From: a virus
Reading direction: 5' to 3' (one strand)
Length of the DNA stretch: 30,658 bases
Virus record (IMG/VR): IMGVR_UViG_3300036799_000056
Span: 1-30,658 of that record
Shown piece after piece: positions 1-7,535 of the stretch. Numbering within the stretch: position 1 is the stretch's first letter; each line of letters opens with the position of its first letter. Below the pieces are notes generated by a model. That model was not told the DNA's origin. It worked only from the letters and a program-made list of their open reading frames with translations, and made no database searches. The position numbers were made by a program, and so were the translations under genes.

Positions 1-1
1 C

Positions 2-802
2 GAAAACAAGTTCTCAGGCGCTGGCCTCGAACTGACGCGCGCACAGCTCGAAGATACCGACGGCGGAGGCATGGATCTCGCCGCGCAGTGGTCGGGAGAT
101 ATCGGCGCGTACATGAGTTATTGGCCGCAAAAGCAAGTGGTCGACGTGCTCAAAAATGGGCACCTAAGCACGAGCTACACCGGCTATGACAAACTCGCGT
201 TCTTCGCGACCAACCATCCGGTCAATCCGTTTCGGACGAGCGCGGGCACGTACGCGAATCTGCTGACCGGAGGCGCATCGGGATCGTATCCGGGTGCGTT
301 GCCGATCGACGACACGCAAACGGTCGACGTCGCGTTGCAAAACCTGTCGAAGCTGTTTTCGTACATCGCAACGATCAAGATGCCAAACGGCGAGGATCCT
401 CGGTTCCTTCGGCCGATGGGCTTGCTGCTTTCGCCGCGTATGTATCCGCGTGCGGTGCAGCTCACGTCGGCAAAGTTCATCGCGCAAGCGGCGGGCTCTG
501 CAGCTGGTAGCGGCGACGTCGAAGGCTTGATCAAGGCGCTCGGATTCGCGACGCCGATCATGGCCGATGAGCTCGCGGGCTTCGAGAGTGACACAACCTA
601 TTTCGTGATCTGCGAACAGGTGTCGAGCTCGCAGCTCGGCGCGGTCATCTACACCGAACGCGAACCGTACCGGATCAATTATTTCGGTCCGGTCGATCAG
701 GTCGAGCTGTCGCGCAAACAGAAACTCGAGTGGCACTGCATCGGGCGCAACGTGGTCTCGGTCGGTCACCCGTACTTGCTGATCAAGGTCAAAGCGACCT
801 GA
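2..802 (+). CDS. Mu gpT-like major head (capsid) protein, 5'-truncated
   Basis: The reading frame is open from the first bases of the window, so the N-terminus lies outside; the ATG at 71 is internal. About 266 residues are visible against roughly 300 for Mu gpT, so only a short N-terminal part is missing. The visible part has gpT-family character: an LxRAQLED segment near the start, FFATNHPVN about 57 codons into the visible frame, a central region with LLLSPRMYPRA, and a C-terminal VELSRKQKLEWHCIGR block leading to the end. It should form the icosahedral shell. The next genes are Mu-like neck and tail genes, which fits. The family assignment is from memory of the motif pattern, not a search. 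Confidence 0.85.
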   Translation, partial: ENKFSGAGLELTRAQLEDTDGGGMDLAAQWSGDIGAYMSYWPQKQVVDVLKNGHLSTSYTGYDKLAFFATNHPVNPFRTSAGTYANLLTGGASGSYPGALPIDDTQTVDVALQNLSKLFSYIATIKMPNGEDPRFLRPMGLLLSPRMYPRAVQLTSAKFIAQAAGSAAGSGDVEGLIKALGFATPIMADELAGFESDTTYFVICEQVSSSQLGAVIYTEREPYRINYFGPVDQVELSRKQKLEWHCIGRNVVSVGHPYLLIKVKAT

Positions 803-823
803 AAAAACTCATCCGCTCCTTGC

Positions 824-901
824 GGACCGAGCAGCGTCAACGGTGCGACCTCACTGCCCGGATCGATTCGATCCCTTTCGGGCGGGTGCGCTGCTCGGTC
901 C
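824..901. repeat. Perfect 13-bp inverted repeat between head and gp36-like genes
   Basis: GGACCGAGCAGCG (824-836) is exactly complementary to CGCTGCTCGGTCC (889-901), with a 52-nt loop. The loop contains a second small palindrome, GATCGA-T-TCGATC, and a CCCG/CGGG pair. No T-tract follows on either strand, so it is not a typical intrinsic terminator. It fills nearly all of the only sizeable gap (803-922) in the first part of the late operon. It may be an mRNA structure that protects or separates the abundant capsid message; this role is inference. Confidence 0.7.
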
Positions 902-922
902 ATTCCCTAACGACGACAAAGC

Positions 923-1420
923 ATGTCCAGCTATCTCACGGTCAGTGACTTTCGACTGCTCTCGCTCATGCCGGGCGAGTTTGTCGACACGCTCGAAACT
1001 CGTTACCCGGGTTTTGTCGCGGGGCAGATCACGATCGTTTCGGACTGGATCGATTCACGCTTGCGCAAGCGTTACGTCGCGCCGTTTGGCGCGCCCGTGC
1101 CCGATGTCATTCGCGGATGGTGCGCGCGTCTCGTGACGCCGCGCGTCTGGCATCGACGCGGTGTTGACCCGACTGACGCGCAGTGGACGCTTGTAAAAGA
1201 AGATGCGGACGCGGCATCCGCTGAAGTGTTGGAAGCTGCCAACTCGGAAACGGGTCTGTTCGATCTTCCGCTCCGCAGTGACACAACGCCCGGTGTTGAC
1301 GCGATCACTCAAGGCGGTCCGTTCGCATACAGCGAGCAATCGCCATATTCGTGGACCGATCTGCAAGGACTCGCAGGCCGACAAGAGGATCAAAACCGCA
1401 CGGGGGGATCGAGCCGATGA
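923..1420 (+). CDS. Mu gp36-like protein (DUF1320 family)
   Basis: This 165-residue protein has the DUF1320 pattern: an N-terminal YLTVSDF segment, an early acidic helix, then GQITIVSDWIDSRLRKRYVAPF (residues about 34-55), a typical arrangement of this head-tail connector-type family. In Mu-like phages the gp36 gene follows the major head gene, as here. It probably acts in the neck or head-completion complex in the host cytoplasm during virion assembly. The start at 923 is the first ATG after the inverted repeat; its ribosome-binding site is weak. The stop codon overlaps the next start (ATGA). Confidence 0.75.
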   Translation: MSSYLTVSDFRLLSLMPGEFVDTLETRYPGFVAGQITIVSDWIDSRLRKRYVAPFGAPVPDVIRGWCARLVTPRVWHRRGVDPTDAQWTLVKEDADAASAEVLEAANSETGLFDLPLRSDTTPGVDAITQGGPFAYSEQSPYSWTDLQGLAGRQEDQNRTGGSSR

Positions 1421-1809
1421 GCGGCGATTCCGAGCTCGATGCGATCCTCGCAAAGATCGCGAGCATTCCGAATCTCGGCGTTGCAGCTGCGCCCGATGTC
1501 GCAATCGCGTGCGAGCGCGTGACACGCAACTCGATCGCCGCGGGAACCGATCCCGATGGCAGGCCGTGGGCGCCTCGGAAAAAGGATGGCGCCAAACCAC
1601 TGACGCACGCCGACAAGGCGTTGACGGTCGGGAGCACGGGCGCGCTCGTGATCTTGACGCTGCGCGGTCCGGAAGCGCTGCACCACCTCGGTCGCGCAAA
1701 AGGCGGAACGAAGCGCGCAATCATTCCGACCGATGACATTCCGCAGCCCATGGCGGCGGCGATCGAAGATGCGTTGACTCGCGCGTTCGCTGAGGCGATG
1801 TCGAAATGA
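1417..1809 (+). CDS. Phage virion morphogenesis / tail completion protein
   Basis: The 130-residue protein has the DPDGRPWAPRKK segment typical of the phage virion morphogenesis family (Mu gpG and P2 gpS relatives), followed by a basic region with LTVGSTGALVI. Such proteins join tails to heads or complete the tail tip. A longer reading frame reaches back to 1351, but the ATG at 1417 overlaps the preceding stop (ATGA) and has a purine-rich GGGGGGA 8-10 nt upstream, so I chose it. It is followed by another ATGA-coupled gene. Confidence 0.7.
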   Translation: MSGDSELDAILAKIASIPNLGVAAAPDVAIACERVTRNSIAAGTDPDGRPWAPRKKDGAKPLTHADKALTVGSTGALVILTLRGPEALHHLGRAKGGTKRAIIPTDDIPQPMAAAIEDALTRAFAEAMSK

Positions 1810-2384
1810 CCGACACCCTCGCGCTTGAGAATCTTTATAACCTCGTAACGGCGCGCTTCGTTGCTGAGGGAACGGCTGCGGATCAGGCGTTCGGTTGGCG
1901 CGAGAAAAACCTCGCAGTCACGTCGAGCGCTCGAATCGTTTGGATTCCGGGCGATGCTTCCGGAAGCGTCGGGCGCATGGATCCCGCGCGCAACCCTGGC
2001 AACAATCCACGCTCGCTGATGACGCTGCGCGAGCTGTTCACCGTTGTGATCAGCGCAGAGGATCCCGGCAACCCCGAAAACGAACTGGCGCAATACAAGG
2101 CAACGCGCTTGCTCGCTGATGCGTGGTTTCGCGCTGTCTATCTCGCTGCACGCGGTACCTATGCGTTTGATCGCCTTGATTGGCTCGTGACGCAAAAGGA
2201 GCGCCGTTACGGCACTGCGCTGCAAGTCGTCGGCGCCATCCAAGCCATGGTCCCCGATGTCGCGTTGGTTGGCATGCCACTCGACACGAGCGCGGTGATC
2301 GCGATGACCGAGCTCGATCGAACCGAAACACAAACCGAAGTCGCCGCCGACGATCCGAGCGCGGCAAGTGAGGATCCGCAATGA
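1806..2384 (+). CDS. Tail terminator-like / Mu gp37-region protein
   Basis: This 192-residue protein starts with LALENLYNLVTARFVAEG, the N-terminal helix layout of tail-terminator proteins, and has a conserved-looking strand ARIVWIPGD at residues 42-50. Position between the tail completion protein and the sheath is where contractile phages encode the tail terminator that caps the tube and sheath. The C-terminus (DRTETQTEVAADDPS) is acidic and probably disordered. ATGA overlaps link both ends. Function is inferred mainly from position and the N-terminal pattern. Confidence 0.55.
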   Translation: MTDTLALENLYNLVTARFVAEGTAADQAFGWREKNLAVTSSARIVWIPGDASGSVGRMDPARNPGNNPRSLMTLRELFTVVISAEDPGNPENELAQYKATRLLADAWFRAVYLAARGTYAFDRLDWLVTQKERRYGTALQVVGAIQAMVPDVALVGMPLDTSAVIAMTELDRTETQTEVAADDPSAASEDPQ

Positions 2385-3847
2385 CGCTACCCGCAGTCAA
2401 TATTACAGAGCTGGACGGTTCGTTAGGCGTATTGCCGACGAGCTCGGGTCGACTGTTCGCGTTGGTCGGCGCGGCGACCGCTGGGCCGCTCAACACGCCA
2501 GCCACGTTTGCGCGTGTCAAAGACATCGTCTCGAACTTCACAAGCGGGCCGCTCGTCGAAGCCGCGTGCGAGTACGTCGCAAAATATTCGAAGCCCGTGG
2601 TGCTCGTTCGCACCGGCAACAGCACAGCGGGGACGGTCAGCTCGATCACTTCGACCGCGGCTGGCGGATCGACCGCAGTGGTCACGGTGCAAGCATCGCC
2701 CGCGCCGCTCGATGACTACGAGCTCGCCGTCAAGATCATCACTGGCGGCACGCGCGGCGTTGCCGGCATTACGTATCAGTACAGCGTTGATGGCGGTCGC
2801 ACGTGGTCGGCGACGCAAACGCTTGGCACGGCGTTGGCGTTCACCTTTCCCGCAGCGTTCGGCACGATCGTGTTTTCGATCGCTGCTGGCACGCTGACCG
2901 CGGGCGATCTGTTCACGGCGCGAACGACTGCGCCGCAGTGGTCGAACACCGAGCTCACCACTGCATTGACCGCTTTGCAAAACAGCGCGGTCAACTGGGA
3001 GATCTTGCATCCGGTCGGCCCGCTCGATGCGACGAGCGCGGGCCTCGTCGACGCGGCGATCCAATCGATGTTTTCCGCGGGCAAATATCACAGCTGGGTA
3101 GGCAACACTCGCGTGCCCAACCTTGCCGAAACCGAGGCGTCCTACCTCACTGCGATGGGCACGATCGCGTCGACGTACACCACGATCTACGGATCGTTGT
3201 ATGCAGGCGGCATCAAGCTGACATCGAGCGTGAGCGGTCGCAAATACAAGCGCCCGGTCGCGTTCATGACCGCAGCGCGCGAAGCGTCGGTCAGCGAAGA
3301 AATCAACATCGCCGATCCGAATCAAGCGCCGTTCACTGGCGTTTCGATCCGCGACTCGAACGGCAATCCAGACGAGCACGATGAAGCGGTCAATCCAGGT
3401 CTCGACGATCTTGGATTCGGCACGTTGCGCACGTGGGACGGGATCGGCGTGTACGTCACGCGCCCGCGAATCTTGTCGCCCGCGGGCAGTGATTTTCAGC
3501 TGCAGCCACATCGGCGCGTGCTCAATCTCGCGCACGGTGCATTGCGCGCCTACTTCCGAAACCGTTTGAATAAGCCCGTGCTTGTTTCAAGCGCTACGGG
3601 CTTCATTTTGGAATCGGAAGCACTCGAGATCGAGGCGGGCGCACTCGCCGCGATGCGCTCGGTGTTGACGGCGAAACCAAAAGCGTCGGGCGTGCAGTTC
3701 TCGCTTTCGCGTACTGACAACTTGCTGTCAACGAAAACGATGAACGGATCGGCGCGCGTCATCCCGCTCGCATACCCAGAGTTCATCACTCTCGACGTCG
3801 GTTTCTATAACCCCGCGCTGCAGCTGCTGGCTGCGGCGGCGGCGTGA
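2381..3847 (+). CDS. Contractile tail sheath protein (DUF2586-like)
   Basis: A 488-residue protein in the sheath position, immediately before the tube gene. It begins with a short beta-rich N-terminus (PAVNITELDG), has a Ser/Thr/Ala/Gly-rich insertion domain at roughly residues 85-180, and a C-terminal domain with RTWDGIGVYVTRPR (about 349-362) and a long helical region, ending in AYPEFITLDVGFYNP. This is the DUF2586 sheath arrangement as I remember it. It would polymerise around the tube and contract on infection. It is ATGA-coupled to the preceding gene. The exact family needs a profile search, but the sheath role is well supported by order. Confidence 0.75.
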   Translation: MTLPAVNITELDGSLGVLPTSSGRLFALVGAATAGPLNTPATFARVKDIVSNFTSGPLVEAACEYVAKYSKPVVLVRTGNSTAGTVSSITSTAAGGSTAVVTVQASPAPLDDYELAVKIITGGTRGVAGITYQYSVDGGRTWSATQTLGTALAFTFPAAFGTIVFSIAAGTLTAGDLFTARTTAPQWSNTELTTALTALQNSAVNWEILHPVGPLDATSAGLVDAAIQSMFSAGKYHSWVGNTRVPNLAETEASYLTAMGTIASTYTTIYGSLYAGGIKLTSSVSGRKYKRPVAFMTAAREASVSEEINIADPNQAPFTGVSIRDSNGNPDEHDEAVNPGLDDLGFGTLRTWDGIGVYVTRPRILSPAGSDFQLQPHRRVLNLAHGALRAYFRNRLNKPVLVSSATGFILESEALEIEAGALAAMRSVLTAKPKASGVQFSLSRTDNLLSTKTMNGSARVIPLAYPEFITLDVGFYNPALQLLAAAAA

Positions 3848-3857
3848 AGGGAGCGCC

Positions 3858-4352
3858 ATGGCTGACTTGATTCGCGTCAACGGCAATCAGTTCTCATACG
3901 GCTCGATCATTCTCAAGCTCGATGGTGATCGCTATTTCGGTTTCACCGGAGTCACGTTCGCCGACAAGCGCGAGCGGGTGAAGGCTTACGGAATGGGTCG
4001 ACACCAAGCGCCGATCGGACGGTCGCGCGGCAAGTACAGTGTCGACCCGGTCAAGGTCGTCGGATGGAAAGGCGCCATCCAACGCTTTCGACTCGCGCTC
4101 GCTCTCAAGAGTTCCGATCAAAAGAGTTACGGCGACGTCGAGTTCCAGGCGATCGTTCAGTACGTCGAATCAAGCGACTCGAGTGAGATCGCGATCAACA
4201 TCGAGCTCGACCGTTGCGTGTGGTCCGGCAACAGCGCGAGCGACGAAGAAAGCGCCGATCCCCTCAAGGAGGAGATCGAGCTCGACTGCATGTTGATTCG
4301 TCGCAATGGCCTCGTGCTGTTCGATAACACGCAGACCGGCAACCAACTCTGA
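3858..4352 (+). CDS. Tail tube protein
   Basis: A 164-residue, beta-rich protein directly after the sheath, the usual place for the tube (Mu gpM equivalent). Visible features are VNGNQFSYGSIILKLDG at the start, a GFTGVTFADKRER segment and an acidic C-terminal half (SGNSASDEESADPLKEEIEL) ending with FDNTQTGNQL. It should form the rigid inner tail tube through which DNA passes. A clear GGGAG ribosome-binding site lies 6-10 nt upstream of the ATG. No other role fits as well. Confidence 0.75.
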   Translation: MADLIRVNGNQFSYGSIILKLDGDRYFGFTGVTFADKRERVKAYGMGRHQAPIGRSRGKYSVDPVKVVGWKGAIQRFRLALALKSSDQKSYGDVEFQAIVQYVESSDSSEIAINIELDRCVWSGNSASDEESADPLKEEIELDCMLIRRNGLVLFDNTQTGNQL

Positions 4353-4396
4353 TCTCGCGCGCCTAACCGATCAACGAAACGAAGGGATCGAAACAC

Positions 4397-4864
4397 ATGA
4401 CAACTGCCAACGGTGAAGCGGTGGAAGCGAGCGGCGGTGCCGATTCGCAGCTTGAACAGGTGCGCGCCAAGCGCCGAGCGATCGAACGCGCGCGCGCCGA
4501 CAAAACCGCTCGCGAAGCGGCGGCATCTGCACTCGAGGAAGAAACGCGAGCGCTCGAAGATGAGCAAGCGATCCTCGACGCGGAAACGGAACACGGAGCG
4601 GACCGAAAGAAGATCTATGTCTGTCGAACGGCGGCGGGCCTGGTGATCGTGAAGCGACCGCACCCGCTCCTGTTTCGCAAGTACATGGACGGCGACGAAA
4701 AGGGATCGCAAGAAAACGAGCAACTGATCCGCTCGTGTCTTGTGTATCCGAGCGTCGAAAAATTCGATCGCATGCTCGACGATCAGCCCGCGCTGTTGAT
4801 CGAGCTCGCGAATAAAGTGGTGTGGCTTGCCGGCTTTCGAGCCAAGGAGGTTTCGGCAAAATAG
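4397..4864 (+). CDS. Tail assembly chaperone, short (G-like) product
   Basis: A 155-residue protein with a strongly charged Ala/Glu/Arg coiled-coil N-terminal half (residues about 15-75) and a compact C-terminal half (KKIYVCRTAAGLVIVKRP, then LLFRKYMDG). It sits between tube and tape-measure genes, where tailed phages keep the chaperone that coats the tape measure during tail assembly. A GAAGGGA ribosome-binding site precedes the ATG. The gene ends in AAA-TAG inside a slippery context with an upstream Shine-Dalgarno-like element, and an open -1 frame continues to 5055, the classic G/GT arrangement. The chaperone is not incorporated into the finished virion. Confidence 0.7.
   Translation: MTTANGEAVEASGGADSQLEQVRAKRRAIERARADKTAREAAASALEEETRALEDEQAILDAETEHGADRKKIYVCRTAAGLVIVKRPHPLLFRKYMDGDEKGSQENEQLIRSCLVYPSVEKFDRMLDDQPALLIELANKVVWLAGFRAKEVSAK
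4844..4864 (+). promoter_or_regulatory. Probable -1 ribosomal frameshift signal (SD stimulator, AAAA slip site, stop)
   Basis: A perfect Shine-Dalgarno-like AAGGAGG (4844-4850) lies inside the end of the chaperone gene, 7 nt before an AAAA run (4858-4861) that is followed at once by the zero-frame TAG (4862-4864). No ATG, GTG or TTG is found at a suitable distance downstream, so the element does not look like an initiation site. A tRNA-Lys on AAA could slip back one base and continue as AAA-ATA-GTC in the -1 frame. An SD upstream of an A-rich slip site is the known stimulator design of dnaX. The heptamer itself is not a full X-XXY-YYZ motif. Confidence 0.6.
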
Positions 4865-5055
4865 TCGAGCTACGAAAACGATCGCGCGACGATCTGGCTC
4901 TCAGGATTTCGTGCGTGCTCGTAGCTCTAGGGACTGGCGACGTTCGGGAGACTGCCGCCGAAACCGAACGCGCATGGGTGGGAGCTTGGATTTTGCTCGA
5001 TGCTGTCGACGAGCTGACTCGGATCCGAAAGTCACTGACGGCGCCCGCAAAGTGA
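4861..5055 (+). CDS. Tail assembly chaperone -1 frame extension (T-like part)
   Basis: The -1 frame after the slip site stays open for 64 codons (IVELRKRSRDD ... LTRIRKSLTAPAK) up to a TGA at 5053-5055, seven bases before the tape-measure start. Fused to the upstream gene it gives a protein of about 219 residues, a GT-like product. No start codon with a ribosome-binding site suits separate translation; the ATG at 4822 in this frame is buried in the first gene. Expression as a fusion is inference from gene order, the slip site and the open frame. Confidence 0.55.
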   Translation: MVELRKRSRDDLALRISCVLVALGTGDVRETAAETERAWVGAWILLDAVDELTRIRKSLTAPAK

Positions 5056-5061
5056 TCGCAC

Positions 5062-6993
5062 ATGGCAAGCGCAAACCAAACAGCTCGATTCGGGATCGCG
5101 CTCGACGCGGATGAAACCGTTGACGCAGCCGCTGAGGCAAAAGCGGCGCTCGAAGAATTGCGCGCGTCGATCAAGGGCGACACAGACGAGATCGGCCAGA
5201 TGCAACGCGCCCTCAAAAACTTGAAGGGCGCGACAGTCGTCAACGTCGATCAGGTGAAGCGCTTGACCGATGCGCTCACCACGAAAAAGGCGGCGGTCGC
5301 AGACGCTCAATCCAAGTTCATCGCGCTCGGCGGATCGTTTCGCACGGCCGCAAAGAACGCGGGATCGGGCGAAAGTGCATTCAGCAAAATGCAATCGCGG
5401 ATCGGCGAGCTCGAAGGCAAGCTGAAAGGCGGTGCCGACGCCGCGAAGAAAAACGCGGAAAGCTTCGATGAGTTTGCGAAGGTCGCGACGAAGTTGCCCG
5501 GTCCGCTCGGCAACGTGGTCGGTAAGCTCGGTGAGCTCAAGAGTTTGATCACGAGCTCGGGCTTTGCGCGGTTCGCGATCATCGCGGGCATGTTTGCGCT
5601 GATCGCTGCGTCAGTTGCAGCGGGCGCGGCGCTCACGAAATACGCGATCGGGCAAGCCGATGCTCGTCGCTCTGAGCTGTTGCGCATCGAAGGTCTGACG
5701 AAGCTTCGCAACTGGTACGGGATCGCGGCCGGCAACGCCAAGGAGATGCAAGCGGCGATCGACAAAGTCGCGGCGAGCACGCCGACCTCGCGAGAGAAGA
5801 TCACCCAGTATAGTGACGAGCTCTACAAAATGCATCTTCGCGGCGACGCGTTGACTGAGACGCTCGAAGCGATGTCGATCAAAGCGAGCGTGCAGGGCGA
5901 TGCTGCTGCCCATGCGTTCGCAGGCTGGGCGGCTGGCGCAAACCTAACAGGTCAGTCGGTCAAGCGTCTGAGCGACAACGTGAAAGCGCGCTTGGGCGGC
6001 ATTGCTGCGAAGCAAATGGAATCGCTCACGGTGCAAGCCGAGAAGCAGCAGGAGGCGTTTGACGCGCTGTTCAATCGCGTCAACGTCGATCCGTACGTCA
6101 AAGCAAAAAAAGGTGTGAGCGATCTACTTTCGCAAACGACCAACAGCGGCAAGGCGCTGCAGACGATGGTCACGCACATCACGCAGCCGTTCGTGGACAT
6201 GGCGACGCGCGCGCAGCCCTACATCAAACGCTTTTTCCAAGGGATGATCATCGCGGCGCTACAGCTCGATATCGTCTACCAAAGGCTGCGAATCAAGTTC
6301 AAAGAAACGTTTGGCTCGGGTGTCAAGACGAACGGGATCGACAAGATGCGCGTAGCGGTAATGGCTGGATACACCGCTGTCTCGTTGCTGATCGGCGTGC
6401 TCGCGATCGCCGCGGGCGAGATGGCGATCTTCGCCGCGCCGGTGCTGCTCGCAGCTGCGGCGATTTGGGGTCTGTTTGAGATCGTCGATCAGCTCTATGC
6501 GCTGTGGAAGGAGATCGATTGGAGCGAGCTCGGCTCTGCGATCGGCGACGGCATCGTCAACGGGCTCAAGGATGACGCGACGTTGATCAAGAAAGCCGTG
6601 GGCGGCTTGGCCGATGATGCGCTGAGCGGATTCAAGAGCGCGCTCGGCATTCACTCGCCGTCGACCGTGTTTGCCAAGCTCGGCGTTGCGATCCCGGAAG
6701 GCGTCGGCGTTGGCGTCGAAGCTGGCGCACCCAAGGCGCAGGCGGCTGTTGACAACATGATTGGCATGCCGCGCATTTCAAGCGGCGCGGCTGACAGTGG
6801 CGGCGCACCCTCGGGTAACCCGAGCGCGCCCCGTGGCGGGCCAACCACGGTCAACGTGAACGTGGGCGACATCAACATCGCCGCGGGCGGCAGCAAGCAA
6901 TCTGACATCACGCAATCGCTGCGCGACGAAGTCGCGTCGATCTTCGAAGGCGTTGCGATTCAGCTGGGCGCGATGCTGCCGGGGGGTGCGTGA
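5062..6993 (+). CDS. Tail tape measure protein
   Basis: At 643 residues this is among the longest genes here, and it sits after the chaperone. Residues 20-140 are Ala/Lys/Glu-rich coiled coil; a hydrophobic helix follows at about 168-192 (FAIIAGMFALIAASVAAG), and two more hydrophobic stretches lie at 431-475. The HSPSTVFAKLG segment at 531-541 is the typical C-terminal hallmark of tape-measure proteins, followed by VGVGVEAG and a Gly/Pro-rich linker. It fixes tail length and probably helps DNA cross the membrane. The predicted protein is short, so the tail would be of modest length. The start ATG lacks a strong ribosome-binding site. Confidence 0.85.
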   Translation: MASANQTARFGIALDADETVDAAAEAKAALEELRASIKGDTDEIGQMQRALKNLKGATVVNVDQVKRLTDALTTKKAAVADAQSKFIALGGSFRTAAKNAGSGESAFSKMQSRIGELEGKLKGGADAAKKNAESFDEFAKVATKLPGPLGNVVGKLGELKSLITSSGFARFAIIAGMFALIAASVAAGAALTKYAIGQADARRSELLRIEGLTKLRNWYGIAAGNAKEMQAAIDKVAASTPTSREKITQYSDELYKMHLRGDALTETLEAMSIKASVQGDAAAHAFAGWAAGANLTGQSVKRLSDNVKARLGGIAAKQMESLTVQAEKQQEAFDALFNRVNVDPYVKAKKGVSDLLSQTTNSGKALQTMVTHITQPFVDMATRAQPYIKRFFQGMIIAALQLDIVYQRLRIKFKETFGSGVKTNGIDKMRVAVMAGYTAVSLLIGVLAIAAGEMAIFAAPVLLAAAAIWGLFEIVDQLYALWKEIDWSELGSAIGDGIVNGLKDDATLIKKAVGGLADDALSGFKSALGIHSPSTVFAKLGVAIPEGVGVGVEAGAPKAQAAVDNMIGMPRISSGAADSGGAPSGNPSAPRGGPTTVNVNVGDINIAAGGSKQSDITQSLRDEVASIFEGVAIQLGAMLPGGA

Positions 6994-7535
6994 TGGCTGC
7001 GCCATCGGCAAAAAATTGGAACCCAATTTCACAGCCGGTGAATCGGTTTCTGCTCATGCAGAAAGCCTCGCCCGGAATCTGCGAGATCTCCGGCGCTGAC
7101 TCGCCACGCAAATGGGATGAGCTCGATGGTTACGGATTGAGCGGCGCGCGACTTCGCTACCGGGGGCTCGGCGTCTGTCACTTCAGCGCGATGCTGTCGC
7201 TGTATACCGAGCAAGACTGGTCCGACTGGGAGGCGTTCGAGCCGCTCGTCAAGCGCGCGCCACTCGGCAAGTTTGCGCGTGCGATGGACATCTATCACCC
7301 GCTGTTACAGCGGCTCGATATCAAATCTGTGGTTGTCGAAAACGAAGTCGGCGCCGTGCAGTCCGACGACGGCGTGTGGACCATCGAGATCAAGTTTATT
7401 GAGTTTCGAAAGCCGAAGCTTGCGCTTGCAACTCCGGACGGTGCCGCCGCAACGCCAGCCGATCCGTACGATGTGCTGATCGGCCAGCTGAATGATCAGG
7501 CGAATGACCTCGCTGCAAAGGCGGATGCGCTGTGA
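6993..7535 (+). CDS. Tail/baseplate protein of unknown family
   Basis: A 180-residue protein between the tape measure and the hub/spike. I chose ATG 6993, which overlaps the tape-measure stop (TGATG); a GTG at 6990 would add one residue. It contains PGICEISGADSPRKWDELDGYG and VENEVGAVQSDDGVWTIEIKFIEFRKP, a beta-rich middle part typical of small hub-adaptor proteins, and a C-terminal segment DVLIGQLNDQANDLAAKA that looks helical. Position suggests it links the tape measure or tube to the baseplate hub. I do not recognise a named family. Confidence 0.5.
   Translation: MAAPSAKNWNPISQPVNRFLLMQKASPGICEISGADSPRKWDELDGYGLSGARLRYRGLGVCHFSAMLSLYTEQDWSDWEAFEPLVKRAPLGKFARAMDIYHPLLQRLDIKSVVVENEVGAVQSDDGVWTIEIKFIEFRKPKLALATPDGAAATPADPYDVLIGQLNDQANDLAAKADAL

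Noticed and set aside
1305-2381. Long minus-strand ORF opposite the tail completion and terminator genes
   Set aside because: It is antisense to well-coupled virion genes with family motifs; high GC content makes such shadow frames common.
2423-3535. 370-codon minus-strand ORF opposite the sheath gene
   Set aside because: Arg-rich low-complexity shadow of the sheath gene, no known motif.
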